Below are positions 1 through 8,307 of a stretch of 64,000 nt of DNA, piece after piece. The DNA is from Bacteroidales bacterium (GTDB lineage: Bacteria; Bacteroidota; Bacteroidia; Bacteroidales; UBA932): contig JAFQFD010000038.1 of NCBI GenBank assembly GCA_017415715.1, forward strand, positions 38,491-102,490. Reading direction: 5' to 3'. The position numbers were made by a program, and so were the translations under genes. Position 1 is the stretch's first letter. Every line of letters begins with the position of its first letter. The notes beneath the pieces are model-generated. The model ran no database searches. It was given only the letters and a program-made list of their open reading frames with translations, and had not been told where the DNA came from.

Positions 1-401
1 CTTCCTGAAGGGTCTTCCGCAGGGGCAAATGGTATGAATACAACCTCAAGCATTGAGTTGATGGTTGCACCGGTGCCTCCCTTTACAAGTGACAGCAGGT
101 CGAGACCTGGTTCGGACTCCTTCTTGAACTGGCTGCTGGTTGTCAACAGGAAATAGAAGTCGCTGCTGTTCCTGTCCTTCTGGAACTCATCCCATGTGCA
201 GAACTCGTATGGGGAAACTCTCCACCTTGCCTTAACTTCGTCCTGGAGGGCAATGTCGTAGAAATCGTTACCGGTCAGCACGACCTTTGTTATTTTCTCA
301 GTAAAATCGCTGATCTTGACCTTCTTCGTGTTGATCTGGGCCTGAGCGCCTGCCATCAGCGGAAGCAGAGCCACAGCCAGCATAATAAAAACCTTTCTCA
401 T
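1..401 (-). CDS. Partial secreted protein of unknown function (C-terminus beyond window)
   Basis: The minus-strand frame is open from ATG at 401 to the window edge, giving 133 residues without a stop. The N-terminus is a clear Sec signal peptide: MRK, then a hydrophobic stretch ending in LMAGAQA. The mature part begins QINTKKVKISDFTEKIT and is rich in charged and aromatic residues (YDIALQDEVKARW, YEFCTWDEFQK). I do not recognise a family. It reads away from dnaX, so the two genes are divergent across the repeat region. Being secreted is well supported; function is unknown. Confidence 0.75.
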   Translation of the reverse strand, partial: MRKVFIMLAVALLPLMAGAQAQINTKKVKISDFTEKITKVVLTGNDFYDIALQDEVKARWRVSPYEFCTWDEFQKDRNSSDFYFLLTTSSQFKKESEPGLDLLSLVKGGTGATINSMLEVVFIPFAPAEDPSG

Positions 402-430
402 ATCAGGGCACAAAGTTACAAAAATAGTGC

Positions 431-438
431 TATATTTG
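431..438 (+). promoter_or_regulatory. Bacteroidota -7 promoter element upstream of dnaX
   Basis: TATATTTG matches the Bacteroidota TAnnTTTG -7 consensus and reads toward dnaX. It implies a leader of about 300 nt that would contain the three 98-bp repeats. No strong -33 box is obvious. Confidence 0.45.
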
Positions 439-446
439 TAAGTTGT

Positions 447-740
447 GAAAACCAAAGTTTACGCAATGGTTTTCACAACCCGGCCCGGGCAGGGCCGAAA
501 TGCCCTTTGGGGCTGTCACGGAGTGACTGGGGGATAATATTAATGAAAACCAAAGTTTACGCAATGGTTTTCACAACCCGGCCCGGGTAGGGTCGAAATG
601 CCCTTTGGGGCTGTCACGGAGTGACTGGGGGATAATATTAATGAAAACCAAAGTTTACGCAATGGTTTTCACAACCCGGCCCGGGCAGGGCCGAAATGCC
701 CTTGGGGGCTGTCACGAAGTGACTTGGGGATAAGAACATA
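447..740 (+). repeat. Three tandem copies of a 98-bp hairpin-rich repeat upstream of dnaX
   Basis: Copies lie at 447-544, 545-642 and 643-740. The first two are nearly identical; the third drifts in its last ten or so bases, just before the dnaX start at 747. Each copy holds three inverted repeats: GAAAACC with GGTTTTC, CGGCCC with GGGCCG, and GTCAC-GGA-GTGAC. Each of the first two ends in GATAATATTAAT. No ORF of note lies in it. It fills most of the 345-bp gap between the left partial gene and dnaX, so it would be part of the dnaX leader. Confidence 0.9.
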
Positions 741-746
741 ATTTTT

Positions 747-2477
747 ATGAGCCAATACATAGTATCAGCAAGAAAGTACAGGCCAGACTCCTTCGGGACA
801 CTGATCGGCCAGGATAATATAGCGCAGACCCTGAAGAATTCCATTCTTCGCGGTCAGCTTGCGCATGCATACCTCTTCTGCGGACCGCGTGGCGTCGGCA
901 AGACGACCACCGCGCGTATCTTCGCAAAGATGATCAACTGCTCCAACCCGTCAGCAGAGATGGAGCCATGCGGCACATGCGAGTCGTGCCAGTCGTTTGC
1001 TGAGGGACGCTCATACTGCATCCATGAGCTTGATGCCGCGTCGAATAACGGAGTTGAGGACATCAAGACCCTGATGGACCAGGTCCGTATACCTCCGCAG
1101 GTAGGCAAGTACAGCGTATACATCATCGACGAGGTGCACATGCTCTCTCAGTCGGCATTCAACGCCTTCCTCAAGACCCTTGAGGAACCGCCTGCACACG
1201 CGATCTTCATCCTGGCAACTACTGAAAAGCACAAGATCCTTCCGACTATCCTGTCGCGCTGTCAGACATACGACTTCAACAGGATCACTGTGGAGAATAT
1301 CGTGAAGAATCTCCGCATGGTGGCGACAAGCGAGGGCATAACCATCGATGACGAGTCGCTTCATGTGATAGCCCACAAGGCTGACGGAGCGATGCGTGAT
1401 GCGCTCACCATTTTTGACCAGACTGTCGCTTTCTGCGGCACTGACGTGAAGTATCAGGATGTGCTTCGCAACCTGAATGTGCTTGATTATGAGTATAGCT
1501 TCTCTCTTGTGGATGCATTCCTCAAAGGGGACTATCCGTCTGCACTTCTCGCCTTTGACGAAATACTGACAAAAGGTTTCAATGCACTGCATTTCGTTGC
1601 GGCATTGTCTTCGCATCTGCGTGATCTGATCGTCAGCAAGAGCGGGGGACTGGAGGCTCTTCTCGAGCTTCCTGATTCACTCAAGAAGAAATATAAGGAA
1701 CAGGCTGACAGATGCCACATGAAGTTCCTCTATGACGCCCTTGGCGTGACCACGGCATGTGAGGCTGGATACAGGGCCAGCGTGAATCCTCGTCTGCATA
1801 TCGAGTTCGCGCTCATGCGCCTCAGCTTCCTGATGGCAGCTCCGGCTCCGGTTCCGGCATCAGCATCGGCACAGGCCGCTCCGGTAGCGACGCCTGTCGC
1901 TCAGCCTGCACCGGCTCAGCCGGCTCCAGCTGCCGCACCGGCAGCACAGCCTGCGCCAGCAGCGGCTCCGGCCGCTGAGGCCGCTCCAGCTGCAGAGCAT
2001 CCGCAGCGCCGCGCCCGCGCCGTGCGTCAGACTCCATCTGCCGCTTCGATGAAGGCAATGGTCGACAAGGAGGCGGAAGAGGTGGCTGTCGTCAGCGGCG
2101 ATATGGCACCGTCTGAGGAGCTGCTCAAGGCAAAGTGGCCTGAACTCGCTAAGGAATATGCGTCCAAGCCTCGTATGGCAAGCATGCTTGCTACTACGAC
2201 GTTGAAGATCACAGGTGATGACACTCAGCGTGTCGTTACATTCATGGTGGATAATGACGCCCAGAAGGTGTGGGTGGAGAGCAAGCTTCTCCACGACCTC
2301 GAGGGAAGGTTCCAGAGGATAGTCGGCTCGCCGAAGGTGCTGCTGCGTGTGGATGTGACTCCTGCGGAGGAAGTGAAACCTGTGGCATATATGCCAGAGG
2401 ACAAGGCAAAGGAGCTTATGGCAGAAAATGCTGAGGTCAAGAATCTGGTGAAGGACCTCGGACTTGATGTAAAATAG
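747..2477 (+). CDS. dnaX: DNA polymerase III subunits gamma and tau
   Basis: DnaX is the ATPase of the clamp loader that puts the sliding clamp on primed DNA. In 576 residues I see the Walker A motif GPRGVGKT (46-53), zinc-binding cysteines C65, C75, C78 and C81, the Walker B/DEAD-like IIDEVHML (126-133), the sensor ILATTE (155-160) and the SRC arginine-finger motif (170-172). Residues about 365-430 form an Ala/Pro-rich linker, followed by a tau-type C-terminal domain, as in other Bacteroidota DnaX. No frameshift heptamer for a short gamma form was noticed. The start follows the third 98-bp repeat by 6 bp. lptB follows 7 bp after the stop, so the two are probably co-transcribed. Confidence 0.97.
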   Translation: MSQYIVSARKYRPDSFGTLIGQDNIAQTLKNSILRGQLAHAYLFCGPRGVGKTTTARIFAKMINCSNPSAEMEPCGTCESCQSFAEGRSYCIHELDAASNNGVEDIKTLMDQVRIPPQVGKYSVYIIDEVHMLSQSAFNAFLKTLEEPPAHAIFILATTEKHKILPTILSRCQTYDFNRITVENIVKNLRMVATSEGITIDDESLHVIAHKADGAMRDALTIFDQTVAFCGTDVKYQDVLRNLNVLDYEYSFSLVDAFLKGDYPSALLAFDEILTKGFNALHFVAALSSHLRDLIVSKSGGLEALLELPDSLKKKYKEQADRCHMKFLYDALGVTTACEAGYRASVNPRLHIEFALMRLSFLMAAPAPVPASASAQAAPVATPVAQPAPAQPAPAAAPAAQPAPAAAPAAEAAPAAEHPQRRARAVRQTPSAASMKAMVDKEAEEVAVVSGDMAPSEELLKAKWPELAKEYASKPRMASMLATTTLKITGDDTQRVVTFMVDNDAQKVWVESKLLHDLEGRFQRIVGSPKVLLRVDVTPAEEVKPVAYMPEDKAKELMAENAEVKNLVKDLGLDVK

Positions 2478-2484
2478 GACTGAT

Positions 2485-3303
2485 ATGAAACTTAGATGTG
2501 AGAATCTGGTCAAGAAGTATGGACCAAGAACAGTGGTGAAGGGTGTCTCGATGGAAGTCGAGCAGGGAGAGATCGTCGGATTCCTCGGACCGAACGGTGC
2601 GGGAAAGACAACCAGCTTCTATATGATTACAGGACTGATCGTGCCGAATGCCGGCAGGATTTTCCTGGATGATGAGGATATAACCAAGCTGCCGATGTTC
2701 AAGCGCTCGCAGAAGGGCGTGGGATACCTTGCGCAGGAGGCGTCGGTGTTCCGTCATATGACAGTCGAGGACAACATCATGTCGGTAATGGAGATGTCCA
2801 AGCAGTTCACCAAGGAGGAAAGAATGCAGCGTCTGGAAGACCTTCTTGACGAGTTCAACCTCCATAAGGTCCGCAAGAGCAAGGGAATCCAGCTCTCCGG
2901 TGGCGAGCGTCGCCGCTGCGAGATCGCCCGTGCGCTGGCCATAGACCCGAAGTTCATCCTCCTGGACGAGCCGTTCGCCGGAGTCGACCCTATCGCGGTG
3001 GAGGACATCCAGTACATCATCGCCAAGCTCAAATACAAGAATATCGGAGTCATCATTACTGACCACAATGTGGGTGAGACTCTCGCGATCATAGACCGTG
3101 CATATCTTCTCTACGAGGGGTCTATCCTCCAGAGCGGCACTCCGGAAGCCCTCGCGGCAGACGACGAAGTGCGTACCAAGTACCTTGGTTCGAACTTCGT
3201 CCTCAAGCGCTCCGATGCCTTCCTCCGCGCCGAGGCCGGCGGCCCTCAGCGCATCAACACTCAGGCCGAGCACGATGCTGCGGCCAAAATCAAGATCGAC
3301 TGA
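2485..3303 (+). CDS. lptB: LPS export ABC transporter ATP-binding protein LptB
   Basis: LptB is the cytoplasmic ATPase that powers LPS extraction by LptFG. The 272-residue protein has Walker A GPNGAGKT (35-42), Q-loop Q84 in YLAQEASVF, the signature LSGGE (137-141), Walker B FILLDEP (D161, E162) and the switch histidine in IITDHNVGET. The motif YLAQEASVFR is typical of LptB. It is about 30 residues longer than proteobacterial LptB, with a charged C-terminal extension. It is 7 bp downstream of dnaX, a pairing also seen in other Bacteroidota as far as I recall. Its stop abuts the stop of the convergent cupin gene with no spacer. Confidence 0.95.
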   Translation: MKLRCENLVKKYGPRTVVKGVSMEVEQGEIVGFLGPNGAGKTTSFYMITGLIVPNAGRIFLDDEDITKLPMFKRSQKGVGYLAQEASVFRHMTVEDNIMSVMEMSKQFTKEERMQRLEDLLDEFNLHKVRKSKGIQLSGGERRRCEIARALAIDPKFILLDEPFAGVDPIAVEDIQYIIAKLKYKNIGVIITDHNVGETLAIIDRAYLLYEGSILQSGTPEALAADDEVRTKYLGSNFVLKRSDAFLRAEAGGPQRINTQAEHDAAAKIKID

Positions 3304-3654
3304 TTACTGCTTGGGAACGACCGCGTAGAAAACGAGGTCGGACTCTGAAGCTGACGGATTCGAGAGGCTGTGCGTATGTCCTTTAGGACAGTACAGGCAG
3401 TCTCCCGTATGTAGTTCCTGTGTCTTTTCTGTTCCGTCTGGAGCCGACTCGTATATCTTGCCGTCTCCGCTGATGATGAATATCACCTCGCAGCTGTCGT
3501 CATGCGTGTGTACACCTATGGATGCACCAGGGACAAGGCAGCCTTTGAATATGCGGTTTGTGCCGTCGAAGAACATGTTTGCGGCAAGTTCCTTCTCTCC
3601 GCCTTTGAATTCCGGGAGATGTGAAAGCTCTATTTGGTCGAATTTCAGAATCAT
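3304..3654 (-). CDS. Small single-domain cupin protein
   Basis: A 116-residue cupin beta-barrel. The first metal-binding motif is visible as GVHTHDDSCEVIFIISG (H, H, E) and the second as GDCLYCPKGHTHSL (final H), so a bound divalent metal is plausible. The longer frame to 3672 would use TTG; I chose the ATG at 3654, which gives the start MILKFDQIELSHL. No signal peptide is present, so it is cytoplasmic. Substrate is unknown: small cupins of this kind include isomerases, dioxygenase-like proteins and sugar binders. It converges on lptB and is divergent from the aminotransferase, with its own -7 element at 3699-3706. Confidence 0.8.
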   Translation of the reverse strand: MILKFDQIELSHLPEFKGGEKELAANMFFDGTNRIFKGCLVPGASIGVHTHDDSCEVIFIISGDGKIYESAPDGTEKTQELHTGDCLYCPKGHTHSLSNPSASESDLVFYAVVPKQ

Positions 3655-3698
3655 ATGATTTTCTTCTTTCAAGTTACAGATTGTTAAGAATCGGTCTG

Positions 3699-3706
3699 CA
3701 AATGTA
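3699..3706 (-). promoter_or_regulatory. -7 promoter element for the cupin gene
   Basis: The minus strand reads TACATTTG, a match to TAnnTTTG, about 45 bp upstream of the cupin ATG. It is back to back with the plus-strand element at 3728. Confidence 0.45.
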
Positions 3707-3727
3707 GCAATTCTGCAGGATTTTTGT

Positions 3728-3735
3728 TATATTTG
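3728..3735 (+). promoter_or_regulatory. -7 promoter element for the aminotransferase gene
   Basis: TATATTTG matches the TAnnTTTG consensus and lies 28 bp upstream of the ATG at 3764, giving a short leader. Confidence 0.55.
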
Positions 3736-3763
3736 GTGCGGTTTATCCCCGCCATTACAAGTT

Positions 3764-5092
3764 ATGAAGCTACCTATCGACAGACAGGTCTATGACTCCT
3801 TGCTGGAGCAGATGGACATTCTAGACATTTCCTGTGCAACCATAAGACAGTCCGGCGCCATAGCCAGGGCTCTTGAAAGTCAGAGCGGCACAGAGTTCCT
3901 TCATCTTGAAATGGGCATACCTGGCCTCCCGCCGATGCGCGTGGGCATCGAGGCGGAAAAGGAGGCCCTGGATGCCGGAGTCGCATCGGAATACCCGAAC
4001 ATGTATGGAATCCCTAAGCTGAAAACCAATGCGTCAAGATTCCTGAAGGCATACCTCGACATCGATGTCGCGCCGTTGGGATGTATCCCTACGGTCGGAT
4101 CGATGCAGGGAAGTTTCTCGACATTCCTTCTATGCTCGCATCTGGTGGAAGGCCGTGACACCATTCTGTTCATAGATCCCGGATTCCCGGTACAGCGTAC
4201 CCAGACACGCATTCTTGGCATACCGAGCGACTCGTTCGACATTTATGACTATCGCGGCGAAAAGCTTGGACCCGAGCTTGAAAGGCATCTTGCGACAGGA
4301 AAGATAGCGGCCATAATATATTCAAGTCCGAACAATCCTGCCTGGTTCAACCTCACGGAAGATGAGTTGAAGACCATAGGCGAACTGGCCACTAAGTACG
4401 ATACTATAGTCATCGAAGACCTTGCATACATGTGCATGGACTTCCGCAAGCCTCTCGGCAAGCCGTACGAGCCGCCGTTCCAGCCGACGATAGCAAAGTA
4501 TACGGATAACTATATAATAATGATGTCCGGGTCGAAGATGTTCAGCTATGCCGGACAGCGAATTGCGATCATAGCCATATCTGATGCACTGTATCATAGG
4601 GAATATCCTCTTCTTAAGGAGTGGTATAAGATGTCACGTCTGGGCGATGCATATGTGTTCGCAGTGCTGTATGCCGTATCCTCCGGCGCTACGCATTCGG
4701 CGCAGTATGCACTGGCCGAAATGCTCCGCGCTGCTGCGGACGGCGAACTGGATTTCGTGACATCTGCCGCAGAATATGCCCGCAGGGCCAAGGTCAGCAA
4801 GAAGATGTTCCTGGACAATGGCTTTCATATAGTATATTCCATGGATGGCGACGAGCCTGTCAGTGACGGCTTCTTCTATACTGTCGGATACGGCGGAATG
4901 TCCAGCGGTGAGCTGATGGGGGAGATGATACGCTATGGAATGGCTACCATCGCTCTGTCGACAACGGGCAGTCATCAGAACGGAGTGCGCATATGCGTCT
5001 CTCAGCTGAACCGTCCTGAACAGTTCGACCTCCTCGAAGAGCGCCTCCGCCTCTTCGCTGCCGACCATCCATGCTCGATCTCCCGTCCGTAA
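3764..5092 (+). CDS. PLP-dependent class I/II aminotransferase
   Basis: A 442-residue fold-type I aminotransferase. The PLP lysine is K258 in SGSKMFSYAGQRI. The cofactor contacts SSPNNP (187-192) and D219/Y222 in IEDLAYM are present, as is a family-wide EYPNMYGIPKLK segment near residue 77. The sequence resembles the AspB-like branch found in Bacteroidota, but I cannot name the amino acid used. No signal peptide. The last codons and the TAA lie inside the first of two 34-bp hairpin repeats, so the C-terminus SISRP is repeat-encoded. The CoA-transferase gene follows about 100 bp downstream. Confidence 0.88.
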   Translation: MKLPIDRQVYDSLLEQMDILDISCATIRQSGAIARALESQSGTEFLHLEMGIPGLPPMRVGIEAEKEALDAGVASEYPNMYGIPKLKTNASRFLKAYLDIDVAPLGCIPTVGSMQGSFSTFLLCSHLVEGRDTILFIDPGFPVQRTQTRILGIPSDSFDIYDYRGEKLGPELERHLATGKIAAIIYSSPNNPAWFNLTEDELKTIGELATKYDTIVIEDLAYMCMDFRKPLGKPYEPPFQPTIAKYTDNYIIMMSGSKMFSYAGQRIAIIAISDALYHREYPLLKEWYKMSRLGDAYVFAVLYAVSSGATHSAQYALAEMLRAAADGELDFVTSAAEYARRAKVSKKMFLDNGFHIVYSMDGDEPVSDGFFYTVGYGGMSSGELMGEMIRYGMATIALSTTGSHQNGVRICVSQLNRPEQFDLLEERLRLFAADHPCSISRP

Positions 5093-5162
5093 ATCAGCCC
5101 TTTTTACGGACGAGAACCCCAAAATAGCATCTCCCGTCCGTAAATCAGCCCTTTTTACGGAC
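5078..5162 (+). terminator. Two direct copies of a 34-bp hairpin (tandem terminator-like structure)
   Basis: Identical 34-bp copies at 5078-5111 and 5129-5162 each contain GTCCGTAAA and TTTTTACGGAC as arms around a TCAGCCC loop. The 17-bp spacer makes the period 51 bp. The aminotransferase stop codon (5090-5092) is inside copy 1. The arms carry A and T runs on opposite sides, so termination in either direction is possible. Confidence 0.7.
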
Positions 5163-5196
5163 AAGAAACGATAACTTGAAAGATAACGAACGAAAT

Positions 5197-6489
5197 ATGA
5201 AAATCATGACCGCGGCGCAGGCCGTACAGCTTATAGAGTCAGGCGACAGCATATATATCCAGGGAAGCACATCCATTCCTGAGGTGCTGTCCCAGGCGTT
5301 GGCAGACAGAGGCCACGAGTTGAAGGATGTCACTGTCTACGCCGCGTTCGCTGTCGGACGTTGCGAGGCTCCATATTGCAAGCCGGAGTACAAGGATGCC
5401 TTCCATGTGAAGAGCCTTTTTGTTGCAAATAACATAAGGCGTTGGCTTGCAGATGGATATGGAACTACGATACCGGCATTCCTTGGTGAGATTCCCGGCC
5501 TTTTCAGGGACGGAACCTTGCCGCTTGATGCTGTCTTCCTCAATGTGTCGCCTCCGAATGAAGACGGCTACTGCTCTTTTGGCGTGTCGGCCGACCTGGC
5601 TGTTTCCGCTACTGAATGCGCGCGCAAGGTGATAGTCCAGATAAACAAGGCCATGCCTTTCTCATATGGTGACGCATTGATTCATGTTTCAAGGATTGAT
5701 GCTGCCGTTGAGGTCGATGACCCTCTTGTTGAGGTGCCTACGGCGGTACCGACAGAGATCGATACGGCCATAGGACGACATATTGCAGAGATGATCCCGG
5801 ATGGGGCGACTCTGCAGATCGGTGTCGGAGGTATTCCTAATGCCGTTCTGGCTGCGCTGAAAGGCCATCAGCATCTCGGTCTGCATACCGAGGCGATGAC
5901 TGACGGAGTCCTTCCGCTTCTGGAGAGTGGCGTGATAGACAATTCATGCAAGAAGGTCTGCCCGGGGATCTCGGTGGCCTCGCTGGCCCTCGGTTCGCGC
6001 AGGCTGTATGACTATATGGACTACCGTCAGGACCTGTTGCTGAAAGATGTGGCCTGGACAAACGATCCGTTCAGGATCGCTCAGAATCCGAAGGTCATGG
6101 CCATAAACTCTGCCGTAGAGGTCGATCTCACAGGACAGATATGTGCCGATTCGGTCGGCACCCGCATAATTTCCGGAGTCGGCGGTCAGCATGACTTCAT
6201 GTATGGTGGCTCTCTCTCAGAGGGCGGCAAGACATTCATAGCGATACCGTCCATGACGGAGAAGGGCGTCTCCAAGATAAAGCCTGTGCTCACAGAAGGT
6301 GCCGGCGTGGTGACGACCCGTCATATGATCCAGAACATAGTCACTGAATACGGCGTTGCTCAGCTCAGAGGCAAAAGCCTCGCCGAGCGTGCCCGCGCGC
6401 TCATTGCCATCGCGCACCCTTCGGTCCGCGAAGACCTCGACCGCGCCGCCGCAGCCCGCTTCGGCCACTCCTACCTCCGCTTGAAATAA
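5197..6489 (+). CDS. Acetyl-CoA hydrolase / 4-hydroxybutyrate-type CoA-transferase
   Basis: Member of the acetyl-CoA hydrolase/transferase family, which moves CoA between acyl-CoA and a carboxylate or hydrolyses it. The frame extends up to a TTG at 5176, but I prefer the ATG at 5197 (MKIMTAAQAVQLI), giving 430 residues. The expected catalytic glutamate is in GLHTEAMTDG (residue 232 from this start), just after the CoA-binding IGVGGIPNAV segment. The family's N-terminal VFLNVSPPNEDGYCSFG motif is also present. It would fit acetate or butyrate fermentation alongside pflBA, though substrate is not determined by sequence. It converges on the nucleoside kinase across a REP-like element. Confidence 0.88.
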   Translation: MKIMTAAQAVQLIESGDSIYIQGSTSIPEVLSQALADRGHELKDVTVYAAFAVGRCEAPYCKPEYKDAFHVKSLFVANNIRRWLADGYGTTIPAFLGEIPGLFRDGTLPLDAVFLNVSPPNEDGYCSFGVSADLAVSATECARKVIVQINKAMPFSYGDALIHVSRIDAAVEVDDPLVEVPTAVPTEIDTAIGRHIAEMIPDGATLQIGVGGIPNAVLAALKGHQHLGLHTEAMTDGVLPLLESGVIDNSCKKVCPGISVASLALGSRRLYDYMDYRQDLLLKDVAWTNDPFRIAQNPKVMAINSAVEVDLTGQICADSVGTRIISGVGGQHDFMYGGSLSEGGKTFIAIPSMTEKGVSKIKPVLTEGAGVVTTRHMIQNIVTEYGVAQLRGKSLAERARALIAIAHPSVREDLDRAAAARFGHSYLRLK

Positions 6490-6492
6490 TCT

Positions 6493-6604
6493 GTGGCACG
6501 TAACAATTTGATTCATAGTGATATGTCAGTTTGCGCGTGCTCCCCGTTGGCGGCACGCGCATATAATTAATGCGCTGAAATTCAGCGCATTGTGTGTAAT
6601 GATT
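6493..6604 (+). repeat. REP-like element A (family 1), between convergent genes
   Basis: The 5' box GTGGCACGTAACAATTTGATT aligns to the 5' boxes of elements B-E. The main hairpin (6533-6560) has arms GCGCGTGC and GCACGCGC around the 12-nt loop TCCCCGTTGGCG, identical to element B's loop. This copy also carries an 11-bp perfect palindrome with a 1-nt centre at 6569-6591 (AATGCGCTGAA). The 3' box is the most diverged of the five. It abuts the kinase stop at 6605. Confidence 0.8.
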
Positions 6605-8299
6605 TTACAGCGTCTGGCCCGCGATGAATTCGCGGAGGATGGATGTCGGCGGGATTGCCGCGATTTCCGCTGGGGAGAGGGCTACGATGCAGTCCAGGAA
6701 CTTGAGCATGCGGGAGGCCTCAGTGTATGCTGGGGACGACGGCGAAATGCGGCGCAGAAGCGGCTCTGCGTAGTATTTCAGGACCGGAAGCTCGAAGATG
6801 TGGGCCGAGTTGAATATGGCGTCGGCGTTCTCCTGGAACGGGAAGATGTTGCGGTTTTCGCCTCTGCGGACGCTCTGCCAGCGCATGATGGTATCCTCAG
6901 GTATGACGCCGCGTGTGCGGTTGTCGCGTATCATGCGACGGAGCATGCGGTTGTCCGATGTCGAGATGTTGTTGTTTTCGTCGATTGACAATGATGTAAG
7001 GGCAGAAGCGTATACTCTGAAAACCTTTGAAGGGTCTACTCCCGGAATCATCGCAGGATTCAGTGCATGGATGCCTTCCATGATGAGGATGTCCTTCTCA
7101 TGGAGCTGCATCATGTTGCCTTCGAAATACTTGCATCCGTCCTTGAAGTCAAAGCGCGGAAGCTCCACCTCTTTACCTGCAAGCAGATCATTAAGCTGGG
7201 TCCCCAGAAGTTCCAGATCCATTGCGCCAAGCGCCTCAAAGTCATATTCTCCATTCTCGTCACGAGGAGTGAACTCCCTGTCTACAAAGTAGTTGTCCAG
7301 CTCGATTACACGCGGGTTAAGGCCGAGGATGCGGCACTGGAGCGCCAATCTCTTTGATGTCGAGGTCTTGCCGCTGCTTGAAGGGCCGGCGATGAAGACT
7401 ATCTTCACGCTGCCACGACGGGCATATATCTGGTCTGCGATGTCTGCATATTTGCGTTCGTGCAGAGCCTCGGAAAGATTGATCAGGTCCACGATCTTGC
7501 CAGAAAGCACCCTGTCATTGAGCTTGCCGACTCCTCTTATGCCCATTATCGAGCACCAGTCGGAATGCTCCTTCAGAGCGGTAGCCAGCTTGGACTGTCT
7601 TTTCAGAGGAAGGACCCTGTCGGTGTCGCCATCCATAGGATACTGAAGGCAGAATCCGTTGTTGTATCCGGCGATGTTGAATGTATTCAGCATGCCGGTC
7701 GATGGAACGAGCGGGCCATAAAAGGTATCTACCTGATCTCCAAGAGTATATACATTGTAGTTGAATCTTCCGAGAGTCTTCAGCAGACGGACCTTTTCCG
7801 GCTGGTTGTTATGCTCATATATCCTGCAGCACTCTTCGAGGCTCAGCATGGTCTTGCCGAAAGGAATGTCAGTGGCAATAACTTCGCGCATCCTCGCCTC
7901 GACCTTCTCCAGCTCCTCGTCGGTGATGAAATATACGCAAGGGCGGCCGTCCTCCATAGGACGGATCTCGCGAACTTCGCAATACAACCCGCTCGGAAGC
8001 GAATAGTCTATCACGAGGACCTTGTCCGGATACATTTCACGTATGACCTTCTGGAGCACGAAGCAGAGCGAACGGATGTATGTGCGCCTGCCGTCCGGGT
8101 GGTCATATCCTATAAACCTCACATTGTGGGGGTTGATGATCTTATAGTCAAGTGACTTCAACTTGTTGTCTACAAGGGCTGCGAGCACCGGCTCTTCGCC
8201 GCCGAGCCCAAGTGAGGCGCAAAGCTGCGAAAGGGTCGTCCCCAGAGCCACTTTTTCATACGCCTTGATGTTCTCGCAATATATTCTGATGTCTTCCAT
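6605..8299 (-). CDS. Nucleoside (uridine-type) kinase with ThrRS-like N-terminal domains
   Basis: A 564-residue two-part protein. The N-terminal 290 residues look like the TGS and second-additional domains of threonyl-tRNA synthetase (HPDGRRTYIRSL, residues 67-78, then FITDEEL). The C-terminal half is a P-loop uridine kinase/phosphoribulokinase domain with Walker A GPSSSGKT (305-312) and the substrate region IELDNYFVDREFTPRDENG. This domain combination is a known Bacteroidota and Firmicutes nucleoside kinase architecture and probably phosphorylates uridine or cytidine. It starts 8 bp after the uvrA stop, so both are in one minus-strand unit. Confidence 0.88.
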   Translation of the reverse strand: MEDIRIYCENIKAYEKVALGTTLSQLCASLGLGGEEPVLAALVDNKLKSLDYKIINPHNVRFIGYDHPDGRRTYIRSLCFVLQKVIREMYPDKVLVIDYSLPSGLYCEVREIRPMEDGRPCVYFITDEELEKVEARMREVIATDIPFGKTMLSLEECCRIYEHNNQPEKVRLLKTLGRFNYNVYTLGDQVDTFYGPLVPSTGMLNTFNIAGYNNGFCLQYPMDGDTDRVLPLKRQSKLATALKEHSDWCSIMGIRGVGKLNDRVLSGKIVDLINLSEALHERKYADIADQIYARRGSVKIVFIAGPSSSGKTSTSKRLALQCRILGLNPRVIELDNYFVDREFTPRDENGEYDFEALGAMDLELLGTQLNDLLAGKEVELPRFDFKDGCKYFEGNMMQLHEKDILIMEGIHALNPAMIPGVDPSKVFRVYASALTSLSIDENNNISTSDNRMLRRMIRDNRTRGVIPEDTIMRWQSVRRGENRNIFPFQENADAIFNSAHIFELPVLKYYAEPLLRRISPSSPAYTEASRMLKFLDCIVALSPAEIAAIPPTSILREFIAGQTL

Positions 8300-8307
8300 A
8301 GCAATGG

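Noticed and set aside
1011-2513. Minus-strand open frames of 201 and 217 codons opposite dnaX
   Set aside because: Shadows of dnaX; compositionally odd (Arg, Cys and His rich) and lacking any motif.
2437-3273. Long minus-strand open frame (278 codons) opposite lptB
   Set aside because: It is the antisense shadow of a well-supported ABC ATPase gene; its translation shows no domain and overlaps lptB entirely.
4634-5164. Minus-strand frame starting in the 34-bp repeats (repeated VKRADLRTGD)
   Set aside because: The repeated peptide is only the translation of the hairpin repeat, and the rest is antisense to the aminotransferase.
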